A stretch of 64,000 bases of DNA from Streptomyces sp. ISL-10 (GCF_018614575.1 NZ_JAGGOJ010000029.1:16481-80480); one strand, 5' to 3'; positions 42,975-52,197 are shown, counted from the stretch's first letter. Notes: generated by a model not told the origin, from the letters alone. Numbers and translations are program-made.

Positions 42975-43065
42975 GCTTTGAGGCGTCTGCCGGAGGCCAC
43001 TGATCCCGCGAGGATGTACGAGGAACTGCGGCAACAGTACGGGCCTGTTGCTCCCGTGCCCAGCC
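42975..43065 (+). pseudogene. Cytochrome P450 N-terminal scrap
   Basis: The frame encodes RRLPEATDPARMYEELRQQY and GPVAPV, the usual beginning of Streptomyces P450s, then loses homology. It follows the MmyB-like gene, so a second regulator-P450 unit once existed here. Confidence 0.5.
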
Positions 43066-43179
43066 CCTTCCCTCAGCCGTACCGTTGCCGGCCCCAGAGT
43101 CCGCCCCACCCTCCGCTGGACGGAAGCAGTCCTGGTGGCAGTCGTTGCTGCGGTGATGCAGCGCCTCGGGGAAACAAGC

Positions 43180-44157
43180 TCAAGGCCTGGCCGGCGGGGA
43201 ACCGCTGAGCTGCTTCGCTTGGGGCTGGCTACTACTCCCGCCCGCCGTGAGTCCGGCGTCCCACCTGGCGTGCGCAGCGGTACCGAGTCCGAACAAGACC
43301 CCTTGTTCCCACGCTGGGGCCTCGGATTTCGGTGAGCGCTCGCGGAGGATGAAGGTCGCTCGCTGGAGCGTGGTGGCCTGATAGCCCTGGTGTGCTTCGG
43401 TGATGATGTGGGCGTTGACCAGCCTTCCCACCCGCGGATCCCAGAAGAGGCGAGCGGATGGGCTGATCGCGATGTCTCCGTTCTCCGCGATCCACTCCGG
43501 CACGCGCCGGTAGGCCCGTCGTATGGCAGCGCGCCGGTTGATCTCCTGCTCGATCGACTGGAGCCGGGGGTCCTCGGGGCACTGCTGGAAGGTGGCGGAG
43601 AAGTGCGCCAGGGCCGGCATGAGCCAGTCGTCCCGGAAGGCGTGGACGTCACCGCCGCCCAGGAGCGTGGGCGCGTCCGGGTGGAAGAAGATGAAGTGCT
43701 GGGTGTTGCGCGTGGGGTGGGCCGTGGCGTGGCGGCGCACTCCTCCGAAGACTTCGCGATAGGCCTTGTTCGTGATCACGACGTCCCAGCAGTAGCTGTA
43801 GACGACGGACGGGTGTCCCAGGGCGTTGATCATGTCCTGGTAGAGCGTCATCTCCGGGGTCCGCCGCAAGTCACTGACGGCCGGCGGAATTTGGCCGGTC
43901 ATCCTGTACAGGTTGACGCGGTTTTCCGCGCTCATCTCCAGCGCGACGACGAGCCGGTCGATTTCCCTGGCCTGCAGGCGGGAGGCTCTCGCCAGCCAGT
44001 TGCGGTACGACCGCGCGGTGATTCCGAGGCGGTCCGCCAGAGCCTTCTTCGTCAGGCCGTGGGCTCGGCGCATGCCTTCCAGGAGTTGGGCCACCATCGC
44101 GTCGCGTGCCCGGGAGCCGGCGGTTGCGGCAGCTTCCTCGCCCTGCGCTGAAGTCAC
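43180..44157 (-). CDS. MmyB-like XRE-family regulator, second copy
   Basis: A 325-residue regulator with the same layout as the gene at 41931: HTH (MRRAHGLTKKALADRLGITA then RSYRNWLA) and MmyB-like domain (DLRRTPEMTLYQDMINALGH, DDWLMPALAHFSATF, ENGDIAISPSARLFWDP). Pairing of an MmyB-like with a BlaI-like regulator is unusual. The GTG overlaps the BlaI-like stop as GTGA and GGGAGG lies 9 bases upstream. The targets are unknown. Confidence 0.87.
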   Translation of the reverse strand: MTSAQGEEAAATAGSRARDAMVAQLLEGMRRAHGLTKKALADRLGITARSYRNWLARASRLQAREIDRLVVALEMSAENRVNLYRMTGQIPPAVSDLRRTPEMTLYQDMINALGHPSVVYSYCWDVVITNKAYREVFGGVRRHATAHPTRNTQHFIFFHPDAPTLLGGGDVHAFRDDWLMPALAHFSATFQQCPEDPRLQSIEQEINRRAAIRRAYRRVPEWIAENGDIAISPSARLFWDPRVGRLVNAHIITEAHQGYQATTLQRATFILRERSPKSEAPAWEQGVLFGLGTAAHARWDAGLTAGGSSSQPQAKQLSGSPPARP

Positions 44158-44561
44158 TGCGCTGCACCTCCCGTCTCCTGTGCGGGCGGCGTGCCCTGCG
44201 GCGACGACCGCACGATGCGGAGGGCCGCCTCCATCGCGGTTCTCTGTTGCTGCGTCATGCCCGAGAGCAGAGCGGCGAAGCAGGCCGTGGTGTCGCCGCT
44301 GCGCTCCCATGCCTGCTTCGTCAGACCGGCCGTGTACTCGTCGCGCGAGCCGACCCCGGTGTAGTGAAACGCCCTGCAGGAGAGGGTGCGCGTCACCCAG
44401 CCCTTGGTGTGGAGATTGTCCCTGACCGTCGCAACCGTGGTGTAGGCCAGAGTGCGCCCTTCCGCTCGGAGCGCATCCTGCACCTGGACCGCCATTGGGG
44501 CGTTCGCTCCCCATAGACGTGTCATCACGGTGTCCTCAGGTTCCCCCAGTTCACGAGTCAT
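44154..44561 (-). CDS. BlaI/MecI/CopY-family repressor
   Basis: A 135-residue winged-helix repressor. The HTH includes VQVQDALRAEGRTLAYTTVA and TVRDNLHTKGWVTR, followed by a dimerisation helix with TKQAWERSGDTTACFAALLS. In BlaI regulation a membrane sensor protease cleaves the repressor, but no BlaR/M56 gene is nearby. It is the first gene of a two-gene operon with the MmyB-like regulator. Near the ATG a TAGGGT -10-like box suggests a short or absent leader. Confidence 0.85.
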   Translation of the reverse strand: MTRELGEPEDTVMTRLWGANAPMAVQVQDALRAEGRTLAYTTVATVRDNLHTKGWVTRTLSCRAFHYTGVGSRDEYTAGLTKQAWERSGDTTACFAALLSGMTQQQRTAMEAALRIVRSSPQGTPPAQETGGAAQ

Positions 44562-44940
44562 CGCGCCACCCTAATGGGCCTGTTCACGCAGCTGACAGGG
44601 CAAGCCTCTGGTGCGCCGACAGTTGAATGGGAAACCGTGTTCCTCTTCCCGGAGCGTCGGCGTGGAAGTGCTCCGGCAACCACCCGGAGAATCCGCAGGC
44701 ACCTGTTTCAGCAGTGGGCCGAGGCCCGTGCAGGGGCGTGTTCGGTGGGTTCGACGAGCACGGCTGTCGCGCCGAAGGCGCCATCACGGCGGAAGTGGCC
44801 TTTATCTCAGTGGCTTTCGCCTGCCTGTGCTCTGTGGAGACTCCCGCTCAGTAATTACTATGCCGCTCAGTCGATCTTTGCGGGCTCCCTCCACCGCACG
44901 TTTCCCGACCAGTACGCCGGATCGCCAGGCGACCGCCGGC
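44562..44940 (+). other. Intergenic region, no gene seen
   Basis: Lies between the BlaI-like gene and a P450 pseudogene, probably holding their promoters. No coding frame or hairpin stands out. Confidence 0.3.
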
Positions 44941-46290
44941 GCCGCGAAAGGACGCTTCCTGTCTCAGCAGTTGGCGGCCGTACCCCCCTGCCAAGGGCCG
45001 GATACCCGGCCTCGGCCACATAGCCCGGCTGGCGCGGGATCCGCTTGCGGTCCTCCGGGCTTTGCGCCGTGAGGGTGAGGTGCTGCGACTCGACATCGGC
45101 GGTATGCCGATCGTGGTGGTCACTAGCGCCGCCACGGTCAACCAGGTCACGGTGAAGTACGCGAAGTCGTTCTGGAAGGGACGTCTCTTCGAGCGGATGC
45201 GGCCGCTGGTCGGCAATGGGCTCGCGAACAGCGAAGGGCCGTAGCGCATACGCAACGGGTGCATGGTGCAGCCGATGTTCTACAAGGACGCCTTCTGGGC
45301 TACGCGGATGTGATGAGCGCGCGGGCAGGTGCCCTCGCCGGCTCCTGGACGGCGGGCCAGCGGATCGACGTGCACCACGCGATGGGCACGTACGCCATCG
45401 AGACCCTTGCTGCCACCTTGTTCGCCGCCGACATCGGCCGCCCCGCCGCGGGAGCGGTCCGCGAGGACCTGCCGATCATCACGAAGTACATGCTCTTCAG
45501 GGCACTCGCGCCCAAGGTCACTGACAACTGGCCCATCTGGAAGAAGTTCGACACAGCGGTGGCGCGGATGCGTTCGGTACTCGGCCAGGTTATCGCCACG
45601 ACTCGCGCATCGGACCCGGAAAAGCGTACGGACATGCTGTCGCTGCTTCTGTCCGCCCGGGACGACAAGGGCGACGGCCTTTCGGACAAGGAGGTCCGCG
45701 ACGAACTCACCACGATGCCGTTCGCCGGCAGCGAGACGGTGGCGTCCACGCTCGCCTGGGCCCTGCACCACTTGGCCGAGCGGCCCGATGTTGAGGAGGA
45801 ACTGCTGATCGAGATCGGCAAGGTCGTGGGGGACGGCCCGGTCGCCCTTCGAGCACGTGCCTCAATTGCCGAGCGTGACCCGTGTCCTCGACGAGGTGAT
45901 CCGGCTGCACGGGTGGTGACGCTGATGCGCCGGACTGTCGAGCCGGTCGCCATCGGCGGCTTCGACATCCCGGCCGAGACCGAGGTGCTGTTCAGCCTGT
46001 ACGCGCTGCACCGCAATCCCGGCCTGTACCCGGACCCGGACCGCTTCGACCCCGACCGGTGGCTGCCGGAGCAGGCCGCAGGGCGACGGCGCGAGCACGT
46101 CGTGCCCTTCGGGGCAGGCAACCGCAAGTGCATCGGCGACAAGTTCGCCTGGATGGAGGCTACGATCACGCCGGCCACGATCCTGCCGCGGTGCAAGTTG
46201 CGACCCGTGCCCGGCACGAAACCGCCGAAGGAGTCCACGGCGTCCATGGCGCATCCCACCCGTATGCCGATGGTCGTGCAACCCCGCTGA
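44941..46290 (+). pseudogene. Cytochrome P450 pseudogene with multiple frame breaks
   Basis: The N-terminal part (GRIPGLGHIARLARDPLAVL, then LRREGEVLRLDIGGMPIVVV) is in one frame with a shift near 45000, an in-frame TAG at 45241-45243 follows NSEGP, and a shift brings in the next frame from about 45260. The I-helix FAGSETV and the heme motif FGAGNRKCIGDKF are intact. Between about 45848 and 45905 two compensating indels replace the K-helix: the correct reading EHVPQLPSVTRVLDEVIRL (with the ExxR) is found only in another frame. The gene resembles terpene-type P450s in its C-terminal half. It is unlikely to be functional unless the breaks are sequencing errors. Confidence 0.8.
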
Positions 46291-46387
46291 CGCACAGCTG
46301 CGCAGGCGGCCGGTCCCGTACTCACGTACTCAGGGACCGGCCACACGTGCGTCCTGCCGCCGACGGCTCCACCCGGGGCGGGCGCCT

Positions 46388-47206
46388 TCACCGGCTGCGC
46401 GGCGGGGCTGTGGTGAAGACGGGCTCGGGAAGCCACCGGATCTCTTCGTCGCCGGTGCAGTGGATGCGCACCGGCGGGAACGCGGCCGGCAGCGACTCCG
46501 GGAAGCAGTCCGCGCCGCCCCAGGGTGCCAACCGGATCCCGGTGGCCGGTATCGACAGACGCATGCCCGGCAGGCGGAACAGCAGCCGCTCCACGGCCGA
46601 GTCGGCGATCAGACGCGCCAGCGCCTGCCCGTCACGAACCAGGACGTTGCCGGTGACGGGCAGGCCGCGGCGGTCCGTGGCGGTGTGCGTCCCGCGCGGG
46701 CCGGGCAGACGGTCGTGCAGGACCCAGCCGATCCGCCTGGTGGCCTCGGCGATCACCTGCAGAAGCAGGAGGCGCACCTGCCGCTCGACCTCGGAGTGCT
46801 GCCCGGAAGGTGCGTAGTGGAGCATCCAGGACACGAGGTCGGGACCCGGGGTTGCCTGCTTCTCGACGACCAGCCGGCGCACGAGGCGGACCAGGTTCTT
46901 CTCGGCACGCTCCGGACCTCTCGATTCTCCGAGCAGAGCGGGGACAGCCTGACCGATGCCTGGCGCGTACCGCTCGTCCATCCCGAGCATCCCGTGCATG
47001 ACGAGGAGCGGCAGCGGGCGAGCGAAGCCGAGGACCAGGTCCTCGCGCCCGGCCGGGACGAAGTCGTCGATGACGCCGTCCGCGACGTCCAGGACGTACA
47101 GGCTGGTGAACGGGCCCAGCTCGCCCAGCGCCTTGCTAACGAAGCTGTCGGGGGAGCTCACAGTGTCTCCGTGGTCTGTGGGGAAGCGTGAGTCGGCGGG
47201 GGTCAC
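46388..47206 (-). CDS. P450-like protein lacking the heme cysteine
   Basis: A 272-residue protein with the helical pattern of a P450. A segment near residue 193, QALARLIADSAVERLLFRLP, corresponds to the L-helix that normally follows FGxGxHxCxG, but that motif is replaced by GLPVTGNVLVRDG, with no cysteine. It is also shorter than a normal P450 (about 400 residues) and lacks a recognisable I-helix AGxxT. It may be a heme-less scaffold like the EryCII/DesVIII proteins, or a degenerate enzyme that has lost function. The GTG overlaps the upstream membrane-protein stop, so they form one operon. Confidence 0.6.
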   Translation of the reverse strand: MTPADSRFPTDHGDTVSSPDSFVSKALGELGPFTSLYVLDVADGVIDDFVPAGREDLVLGFARPLPLLVMHGMLGMDERYAPGIGQAVPALLGESRGPERAEKNLVRLVRRLVVEKQATPGPDLVSWMLHYAPSGQHSEVERQVRLLLLQVIAEATRRIGWVLHDRLPGPRGTHTATDRRGLPVTGNVLVRDGQALARLIADSAVERLLFRLPGMRLSIPATGIRLAPWGGADCFPESLPAAFPPVRIHCTGDEEIRWLPEPVFTTAPPRSR

Positions 47207-47847
47207 CGGGTGCCCAGGATCGTGGTCATGGGCACACCCGCGTCCACGTTGAAGCTTCCGTCGTAGTGGAGGTGGAGCCGCCCGTCCGTGAAGAGGGCCG
47301 GATCGGGCGCTTCACTGGCGAACATCGCGTTCTCCGGCGGGAATGTCAGGAAGGCGTCCTCCCCAATGACGCCGTCGGGAGTCTTCATCAGCAGGGTCGT
47401 GTTGCCGTCCTCGGCCGCAAGGTGCAGAACCTCGCTGCCCCGCATGCTGGTCGGCAGCATGTAGGCGATGACGCCCTTGCCGTCCGTCTGGATCGGGGCG
47501 ACGACGCGGGAGAGCTTGGGGTCGGCCTTCTTGCCGTCCGGGCTGATGCGCGTCGGTGAGGGCGGCTTGGGCTTCTCGCCCGCTACGCTCCGCGCGGTCT
47601 CTTCGGGCTGCGAGGCGTACCAGCCCGCACCACCTGCCACCAAGGCCGAGGCCGAGGCCGCTCCACCCACGAGCACAGCATGTCGGCGCCGGCCGCGCCC
47701 CCGCCTTCCGGGCGCCGACGGCGGCCATCCGTTACCGGCCATCGGCTGCCCCGGTCCGGGGACAGGAACGTGCGACAACGCCCCGTGCTCTGGGGGGCCG
47801 AACGTGCCATGCGGCGGGGGGCCTTGTGGAATGGGCGGATGCGACAT
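47203..47847 (-). CDS. Single-pass membrane protein of unknown function
   Basis: A 214-residue protein: a Pro/Gly-rich cytoplasmic N-terminus of about 55 residues, an Arg-rich stretch, one membrane helix near residues 57-79, and an extracellular domain with no Cys. The layout is that of a type II membrane protein, common among Streptomyces regulators and cell-wall factors. It is the first gene of an operon with the cysteine-less P450-like gene. AGGAGG lies 12 bases before the ATG. I cannot name a domain. Confidence 0.68.
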   Translation of the reverse strand: MSHPPIPQGPPPHGTFGPPEHGALSHVPVPGPGQPMAGNGWPPSAPGRRGRGRRRHAVLVGGAASASALVAGGAGWYASQPEETARSVAGEKPKPPSPTRISPDGKKADPKLSRVVAPIQTDGKGVIAYMLPTSMRGSEVLHLAAEDGNTTLLMKTPDGVIGEDAFLTFPPENAMFASEAPDPALFTDGRLHLHYDGSFNVDAGVPMTTILGTR

Positions 47848-48804
47848 GGCGAGCGGGACCTCCTGGTGGGCTGACGACGCGTGACACGGGCGGATCTCGA
47901 CGCTCGGGGCCGGCTTGGTCCGCCCGCCGTGCCGACGTGCGGCCCTGCCGAACGGACCGCCATTTACCAGGTCGAAAGTGGCCTTGATATGGCACGCGAA
48001 GACGTCCGCTGGTTCGCAGCTGGGAACCTGACTTCAGCTCAGCGCGTGATCCGCTCCGGCAGAACATAGTGGACTGGGCGACCGCGTAAACGTGAGAGGA
48101 AACCTCGTTTCCCCTTGGTGGCGCATCCCCTCGGAATCACGAGGACAGGGACTCGAGACGATGAAGGTCGGCCCCAGAATGAGTCGACCGGAGCGGGGAC
48201 CGATGATTCTGGCGATTCGGAGGGCGGACCGCGAGCGGGGGCCCGCCTACGCACTGCCGACATGGCTCCGGTGGGCAGCTGAGCGACGTAACAGCTGTTC
48301 CCGTGCTCCATACGCGGTTGTGGGGCCAACCGTAGGGGCGCAATGGGAAATGCAGGCTGCCGTCACCTTTGGTGAGAGATTGCTGCCTTATGGCTCGAAA
48401 GGGCCTTGTGTGCCACGAGGGATCCGTAAACCAACCGCAAAGCGCTGCGACGTTTCAGGCGCGTGCGCGACCACGCTCCTTGCGCCCCGGCAGCACTGCC
48501 GCAGCCCACCATGCGGCGCCCGCAGGCCTACGCTGCCCACGGATCGCCATCTGGTTCATGTGGGCCTCAGCAGCACCATCGCCAACCGGACATGAGCATC
48601 GGCATGCTTCAGGCGTTGTCGGGGCGAAGGTCGCCCCGAAACTGTGAGGTGCGCCACAAGGGGGCCGTGACCCGTGATGCCCGTGGGGCGCCCACCGCTG
48701 GGATGCATGGGTGCGCCCGTCCCAAGAGGCGCGCCGCACATGGACATTATGGAGGGGTGGGGCATTTGAGCCCGCGTACGTCGCATGCGTACCGACCACT
48801 GAGC
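47848..48804. other. Long intergenic region between divergent genes
   Basis: Nearly 1 kb without a convincing gene; frames present (for example 48092-48595) lack codon bias and domains. It contains a perfect 8-bp hairpin (CGGGGCGA-AGG-TCGCCCCG, 48620-48638) and the upstream region of the amidase gene. A CATTAT box near 48745 could serve as its -10. Confidence 0.35.
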
Positions 48805-51486
48805 ATGAAGCGCCGGGCCTGGCTGACGCTCGGTGCCGTCGTTCTGGGCGGGGCCGGCATCGTCACGATCGCCACGGCCAACCCGCCCGGCTCGCCGGGC
48901 GGTCACAAGGAGCAGGAGCGGGCCGCCGCCCTGCGCACGATGCAGCTCGGCGGCGGCAGCGCCACCGACCGGGATCTGCCGGCGACCGAGACCGAGCCGT
49001 TCTCGCTCGTGGGCATCGGCTGGGACAGCCCGTCGGCCGAGGTCGAGGGCACCGCACAGGTGCGTACGCGGGAGAAGAAGACAGGCAAGTGGTCGCCCTG
49101 GCAGGCCCTGGAGCTGGACTCGCACGGCCCTGACAGCCCCGAGGGCACGGCCCGCGGCGCCTCCGAGCCGCTGTGGGTCGGCCCCTCCACCGCCGTCCAG
49201 GTGCGGGTGAAGGCGAGCAAGGCCCTGCCCAAGGGGCTCAAGCTGCACATGGTCGACCCGGGCGTCAGCAGGGCCGAGGCGAAGAACCCGGCCGGCACGG
49301 GCAGTGAACCGGCCGCGTTCGCCTCGGAGACCGCGCCGCCCTCGGACTCCGCCACGCCCACCGATGCGGCATCACCGTCGGACCCCGGCGCCCCCACGGA
49401 CTCCGCGACGCCGACGCCCACGGACTCCGTCCCGGTCTCGCCGTCCCCGAGCGACTCACTGAGCCCGAGTCCCAGTACGAGCCCCAGCCCCACCGCCACC
49501 AAGCCGACCGCGCCGCCGTCGACGGTGAATCGCCCGCCGATCATCTCGCGCGCCCAGTGGGGTGCCGACGAGTCGAAGGTCGACGACCCGGCCGAATACA
49601 TCGACAAGGTGCAGGCCGTTTACGTCCACCACACGGTCGGCTCCAACAATTACAGCTGCGCCGAGTCCGCCGCCCTGGTCCGCGGCATCATGACGTACCA
49701 CGTCGAGACCGAGGGCTGGAACGACCTGGGCTACAACTTCCTGGTCGACAAGTGCGGCCGCATCTTCGAGGGCCGCGGCGGCGGCGCCGACCTGCCGGTC
49801 AAGGGCGCCCACACGTACGGCTTCAACAGCTACTCCACCGGCATCGCCCTGCTCGGCGACTTCGAGGGCGACACGGCGACCGGCAAGGCGGCGGGCCGTC
49901 CGACGACCGCCGCACTGCAGTCGACCGCACGCGTCGCGGCCTGGAAGCTCGGACAGTACGGCGGCAACCCCAAGGGCACGGTGACGCTGGTCGCCCAGGG
50001 CGACACCGGCAAGTACAACGAGGGCCAGTCGGCCACCATGAGCGTGATCTCCGGTCACCGGGACGCGTTCGCGACGGCCTGCCCGGGCAAGAACCTGTAC
50101 GCGAAGCTGACCGCGATCCGCGACTTCGCCGCCGGTGCCGGCCGCAACTCCGCGATCCCGACCGGCGACTACAACCGCGACGGCGTGCCGGACCTGGTCG
50201 TCGGCCTGCCGCGGGTCTCCAGCAGCGACGGCAGTGTCGTGGTGCTCCCGGGCAACGGCGACGGCCCCAACGCGGCGGCCCGCCGGACGATCAACCAGAA
50301 CAGCACCGGCGTGCCGGGCAGTTCGGAGGCCGGTGACGGCTTCGGCTCGGACAGCGCGTGGGGCGACGTCAACGGCGACGGCTACGGCGACCTGCTCGTC
50401 GGCGCACCCGGCGAGGACGGCACGTCCACGCAGGCGGACACCGGCCAGGTGACGGTGCTGTACGGTCCGGGGCTGACCTCCGGCAAGTCGTACTGGACCA
50501 ACGAGACCACGCGCGTGGCGGGCGAGAAGCTCGGCGCCGCCGTCGCCACCGGCGACTTCAACGCGGACGGCAAGTCCGACGTGTTCTCCGTGGCGCCGGG
50601 CAAGCCGGGCCGCTGGTGGGTGTTCGACAGTGCGACAGGCGTCGCCCGCTCCGGATACCTGAACACGGCCGCGTACACGGGAGCGGTCGCGTACGCGAGC
50701 ACGGCGGCGGGTGACTTCAACAAGGACGGCTACGGCGACGTGGCGGTCTCGTACCGCGACCCCGGCGGCGTGGGCCGTCTTCTGTGGCTCAAGGGCTCGG
50801 CCACCGGCCTTCAGCGCGTCGGCATCCTCGACGCGCGCGGCGGCCGCTCGCTCGCCTCGGGCGACATCAACGGCGACGGCTATGCGGACCTCGCGGTCGG
50901 CCAGCCGGGCACCACGGAGTCCGGCCACACGCTCAAGGGCGGTGCCGTCACGGCCGTGTTCGGTTCGTCGACGGGTCTGACCTCGACCGGCCGCAAGACG
51001 CTCGGCCAGGACACGAGCGGGGTGCCGGACACGGGCGAGACCGGTGACGACATGGGCGCGTCCGTGTCCGTGGGTGACGCGAACCTCGACGGCTACGACG
51101 ACATCCTCACCGGACTGCCCGGCGAGGACATCCCGCGCGGCGGCGTCTCGCAGACGAACGCCGGCCAGGCGATCCTGCTGCGCGGTTCGTCGACCGGACC
51201 GACGGCGACGGGATCGGTGGCGTACCACCAGGACACCACCGGGATGCCGGGCACGACGGAGTCGAACGACCGCCTCGGCTCGTCCGTCACGCTCGCCGAC
51301 CTGTCCGGCTACGTGCGCGCGGACGTGGCGATCGGCGCGGACGGCGAGGACGCGAACAACGGCACGGTCCTGCAGCTGGACAACAGCAGCACGAGCGGCA
51401 TCACGCCGGGGTCGGGCGTCTTCTACGGCACGTCGGCGCTGGGCGCGCCGACGGGTGTGCGCATCGGCCTGGTGCTGACGCCGTAG
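48805..51486 (+). CDS. Secreted N-acetylmuramoyl-L-alanine amidase with FG-GAP repeats
   Basis: An 893-residue exported cell-wall hydrolase. A signal peptide of about 28 residues is followed by a folded N-terminal domain, a Ser/Pro/Thr-rich linker (about residues 165-240), an Amidase_2/PGRP domain (VYVHHTVGSN near 275 and SGHRDAFATACPG near 415 supply zinc-ligand His/His/Cys positions) and then about seven FG-GAP/VCBS repeats with calcium-type motifs (DYNRDGVPDLVVG, DVNGDGYGDLLVG). It should cleave the peptide bond between MurNAc and L-Ala. The ATG at 48805 begins the signal peptide; no Shine-Dalgarno is visible. Confidence 0.92.
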   Translation: MKRRAWLTLGAVVLGGAGIVTIATANPPGSPGGHKEQERAAALRTMQLGGGSATDRDLPATETEPFSLVGIGWDSPSAEVEGTAQVRTREKKTGKWSPWQALELDSHGPDSPEGTARGASEPLWVGPSTAVQVRVKASKALPKGLKLHMVDPGVSRAEAKNPAGTGSEPAAFASETAPPSDSATPTDAASPSDPGAPTDSATPTPTDSVPVSPSPSDSLSPSPSTSPSPTATKPTAPPSTVNRPPIISRAQWGADESKVDDPAEYIDKVQAVYVHHTVGSNNYSCAESAALVRGIMTYHVETEGWNDLGYNFLVDKCGRIFEGRGGGADLPVKGAHTYGFNSYSTGIALLGDFEGDTATGKAAGRPTTAALQSTARVAAWKLGQYGGNPKGTVTLVAQGDTGKYNEGQSATMSVISGHRDAFATACPGKNLYAKLTAIRDFAAGAGRNSAIPTGDYNRDGVPDLVVGLPRVSSSDGSVVVLPGNGDGPNAAARRTINQNSTGVPGSSEAGDGFGSDSAWGDVNGDGYGDLLVGAPGEDGTSTQADTGQVTVLYGPGLTSGKSYWTNETTRVAGEKLGAAVATGDFNADGKSDVFSVAPGKPGRWWVFDSATGVARSGYLNTAAYTGAVAYASTAAGDFNKDGYGDVAVSYRDPGGVGRLLWLKGSATGLQRVGILDARGGRSLASGDINGDGYADLAVGQPGTTESGHTLKGGAVTAVFGSSTGLTSTGRKTLGQDTSGVPDTGETGDDMGASVSVGDANLDGYDDILTGLPGEDIPRGGVSQTNAGQAILLRGSSTGPTATGSVAYHQDTTGMPGTTESNDRLGSSVTLADLSGYVRADVAIGADGEDANNGTVLQLDNSSTSGITPGSGVFYGTSALGAPTGVRIGLVLTP

Positions 51487-51500
51487 CCCCGCGCCGACCA

Positions 51501-51543
51501 CCGGGCCCGTCGGACCCCCGCAGGGGGCGTCCGGCGGGCCCGG
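51501..51543 (+). terminator. Terminator after the amidase gene
   Basis: CCGGGCCCG (51501-51509) pairs with CGGGCCCGG (51535-51543), with a further inner stem (CGGAC/GTCCG). It lies 15 bases after the stop. Confidence 0.82.
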
Positions 51544-51729
51544 CTCGTTCACGGGACCGGCATGTCCGGTCACGGTCGTGTGGCTTTGCACAAGTAGTGG
51601 TTCCGGCCCAGCTTCTGTGGTGTCGCCACTGTGGCGTGTCGTTGCTGGTCCACCGCCTCGAGGCCAAAGGCGTTGCGTCGGCGCACGGCATTCGGCAGCG
51701 AGCGACCGCAACGAAGCGCGAGGTGGGAT

Positions 51730-51799
51730 CGGGCCGACCGGATTCGAACCGGCCCTCCCACATGCGGTGAAGGCGCGACAACCACTGCGCTACGAGCCC
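51730..51799 (-). tRNA. tRNA-like sequence, degenerate or atypical
   Basis: The minus strand has a perfect T-arm (CCGG-TTCGAAT-CCGG), a D-arm-like GCGC-AGTGGTTGTC-GCGC and a GGGCTCG/TCGGCCC acceptor with a mismatch and wobble pairs. The anticodon arm is imperfect (loop reads CCGCATG with C where U33 belongs, or a shifted CAT) and the variable loop is almost absent, giving about 70 nt without CCA. I read it as a decayed or unusual tRNA. Confidence 0.35.
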
Positions 51800-51837
51800 C
51801 ATCCCGCTCGCGCTCATGCGAGCCCCCTGCACTTCGC

Positions 51838-51859
51838 CGCCTTCGAATTTTCGAAGGCG
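51838..51859. terminator. Perfect 10-bp hairpin near the tRNA-like sequence
   Basis: CGCCTTCGAA (51838-51847) pairs with TTCGAAGGCG (51850-51859). It may be a terminator or a structured site such as an attachment region; which is unknown. Confidence 0.45.
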
Positions 51860-52035
51860 ACGACAGATGACTCAGCGTGGCCGCGCCACAAAAAGCTGAG
51901 CCAGAACCGCAGTAGTGACGTCACCTGTCGATGAGTTGGGGAGGCACCCGTTCCATGGATCGGTGACGTTGAGGAGTTCGGGTTCTGACTCAAGTCCCTT
52001 GCCCGGTAACGGTGGGTGGTCTCAACCCATCCGAG

Positions 52036-52197
52036 ATGGAGCTTGTCAGCGGCGTGCTGGAGGTCCACGAACTCACCGGCGGCCGGGAGGGGGCGGTGAT
52101 CGTGCTGCCGTCGCCGGGCCGGTATGCGGTCGTTCTCGTGCCGACGCGCACACCTCAGAAGCCGGGCGGGTCTGTCCAGGTGGTCGTCGGTTGCTGA
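52036..52197 (+). CDS. Possible small protein, 53 residues
   Basis: MELVSGVLEVHELTGGREGA, followed by VIVLPSPGRYAVVLVPTRTP, has protein-like composition and good third-position GC. A GTG at 52012 would add 8 residues. It runs 43 bases into the convergent MerR gene's 3' end, which makes it less certain. Confidence 0.35.
   Translation: MELVSGVLEVHELTGGREGAVIVLPSPGRYAVVLVPTRTPQKPGGSVQVVVGC

Noticed and set aside
48092..48595. 167-codon frame in the region before the amidase
   Set aside because: No third-position GC bias, ribosome site or recognisable domain.
50150..51480. Periodic sequence that could suggest DNA repeats or a CRISPR array
   Set aside because: The period comes from coding FG-GAP/VCBS repeats; spacers and exact repeats are absent.
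49456..51711. 751-codon minus-strand frame opposite the amidase
   Set aside because: Repeat-driven shadow of the FG-GAP region, composed mainly of Arg, Ala, Val and Gly.
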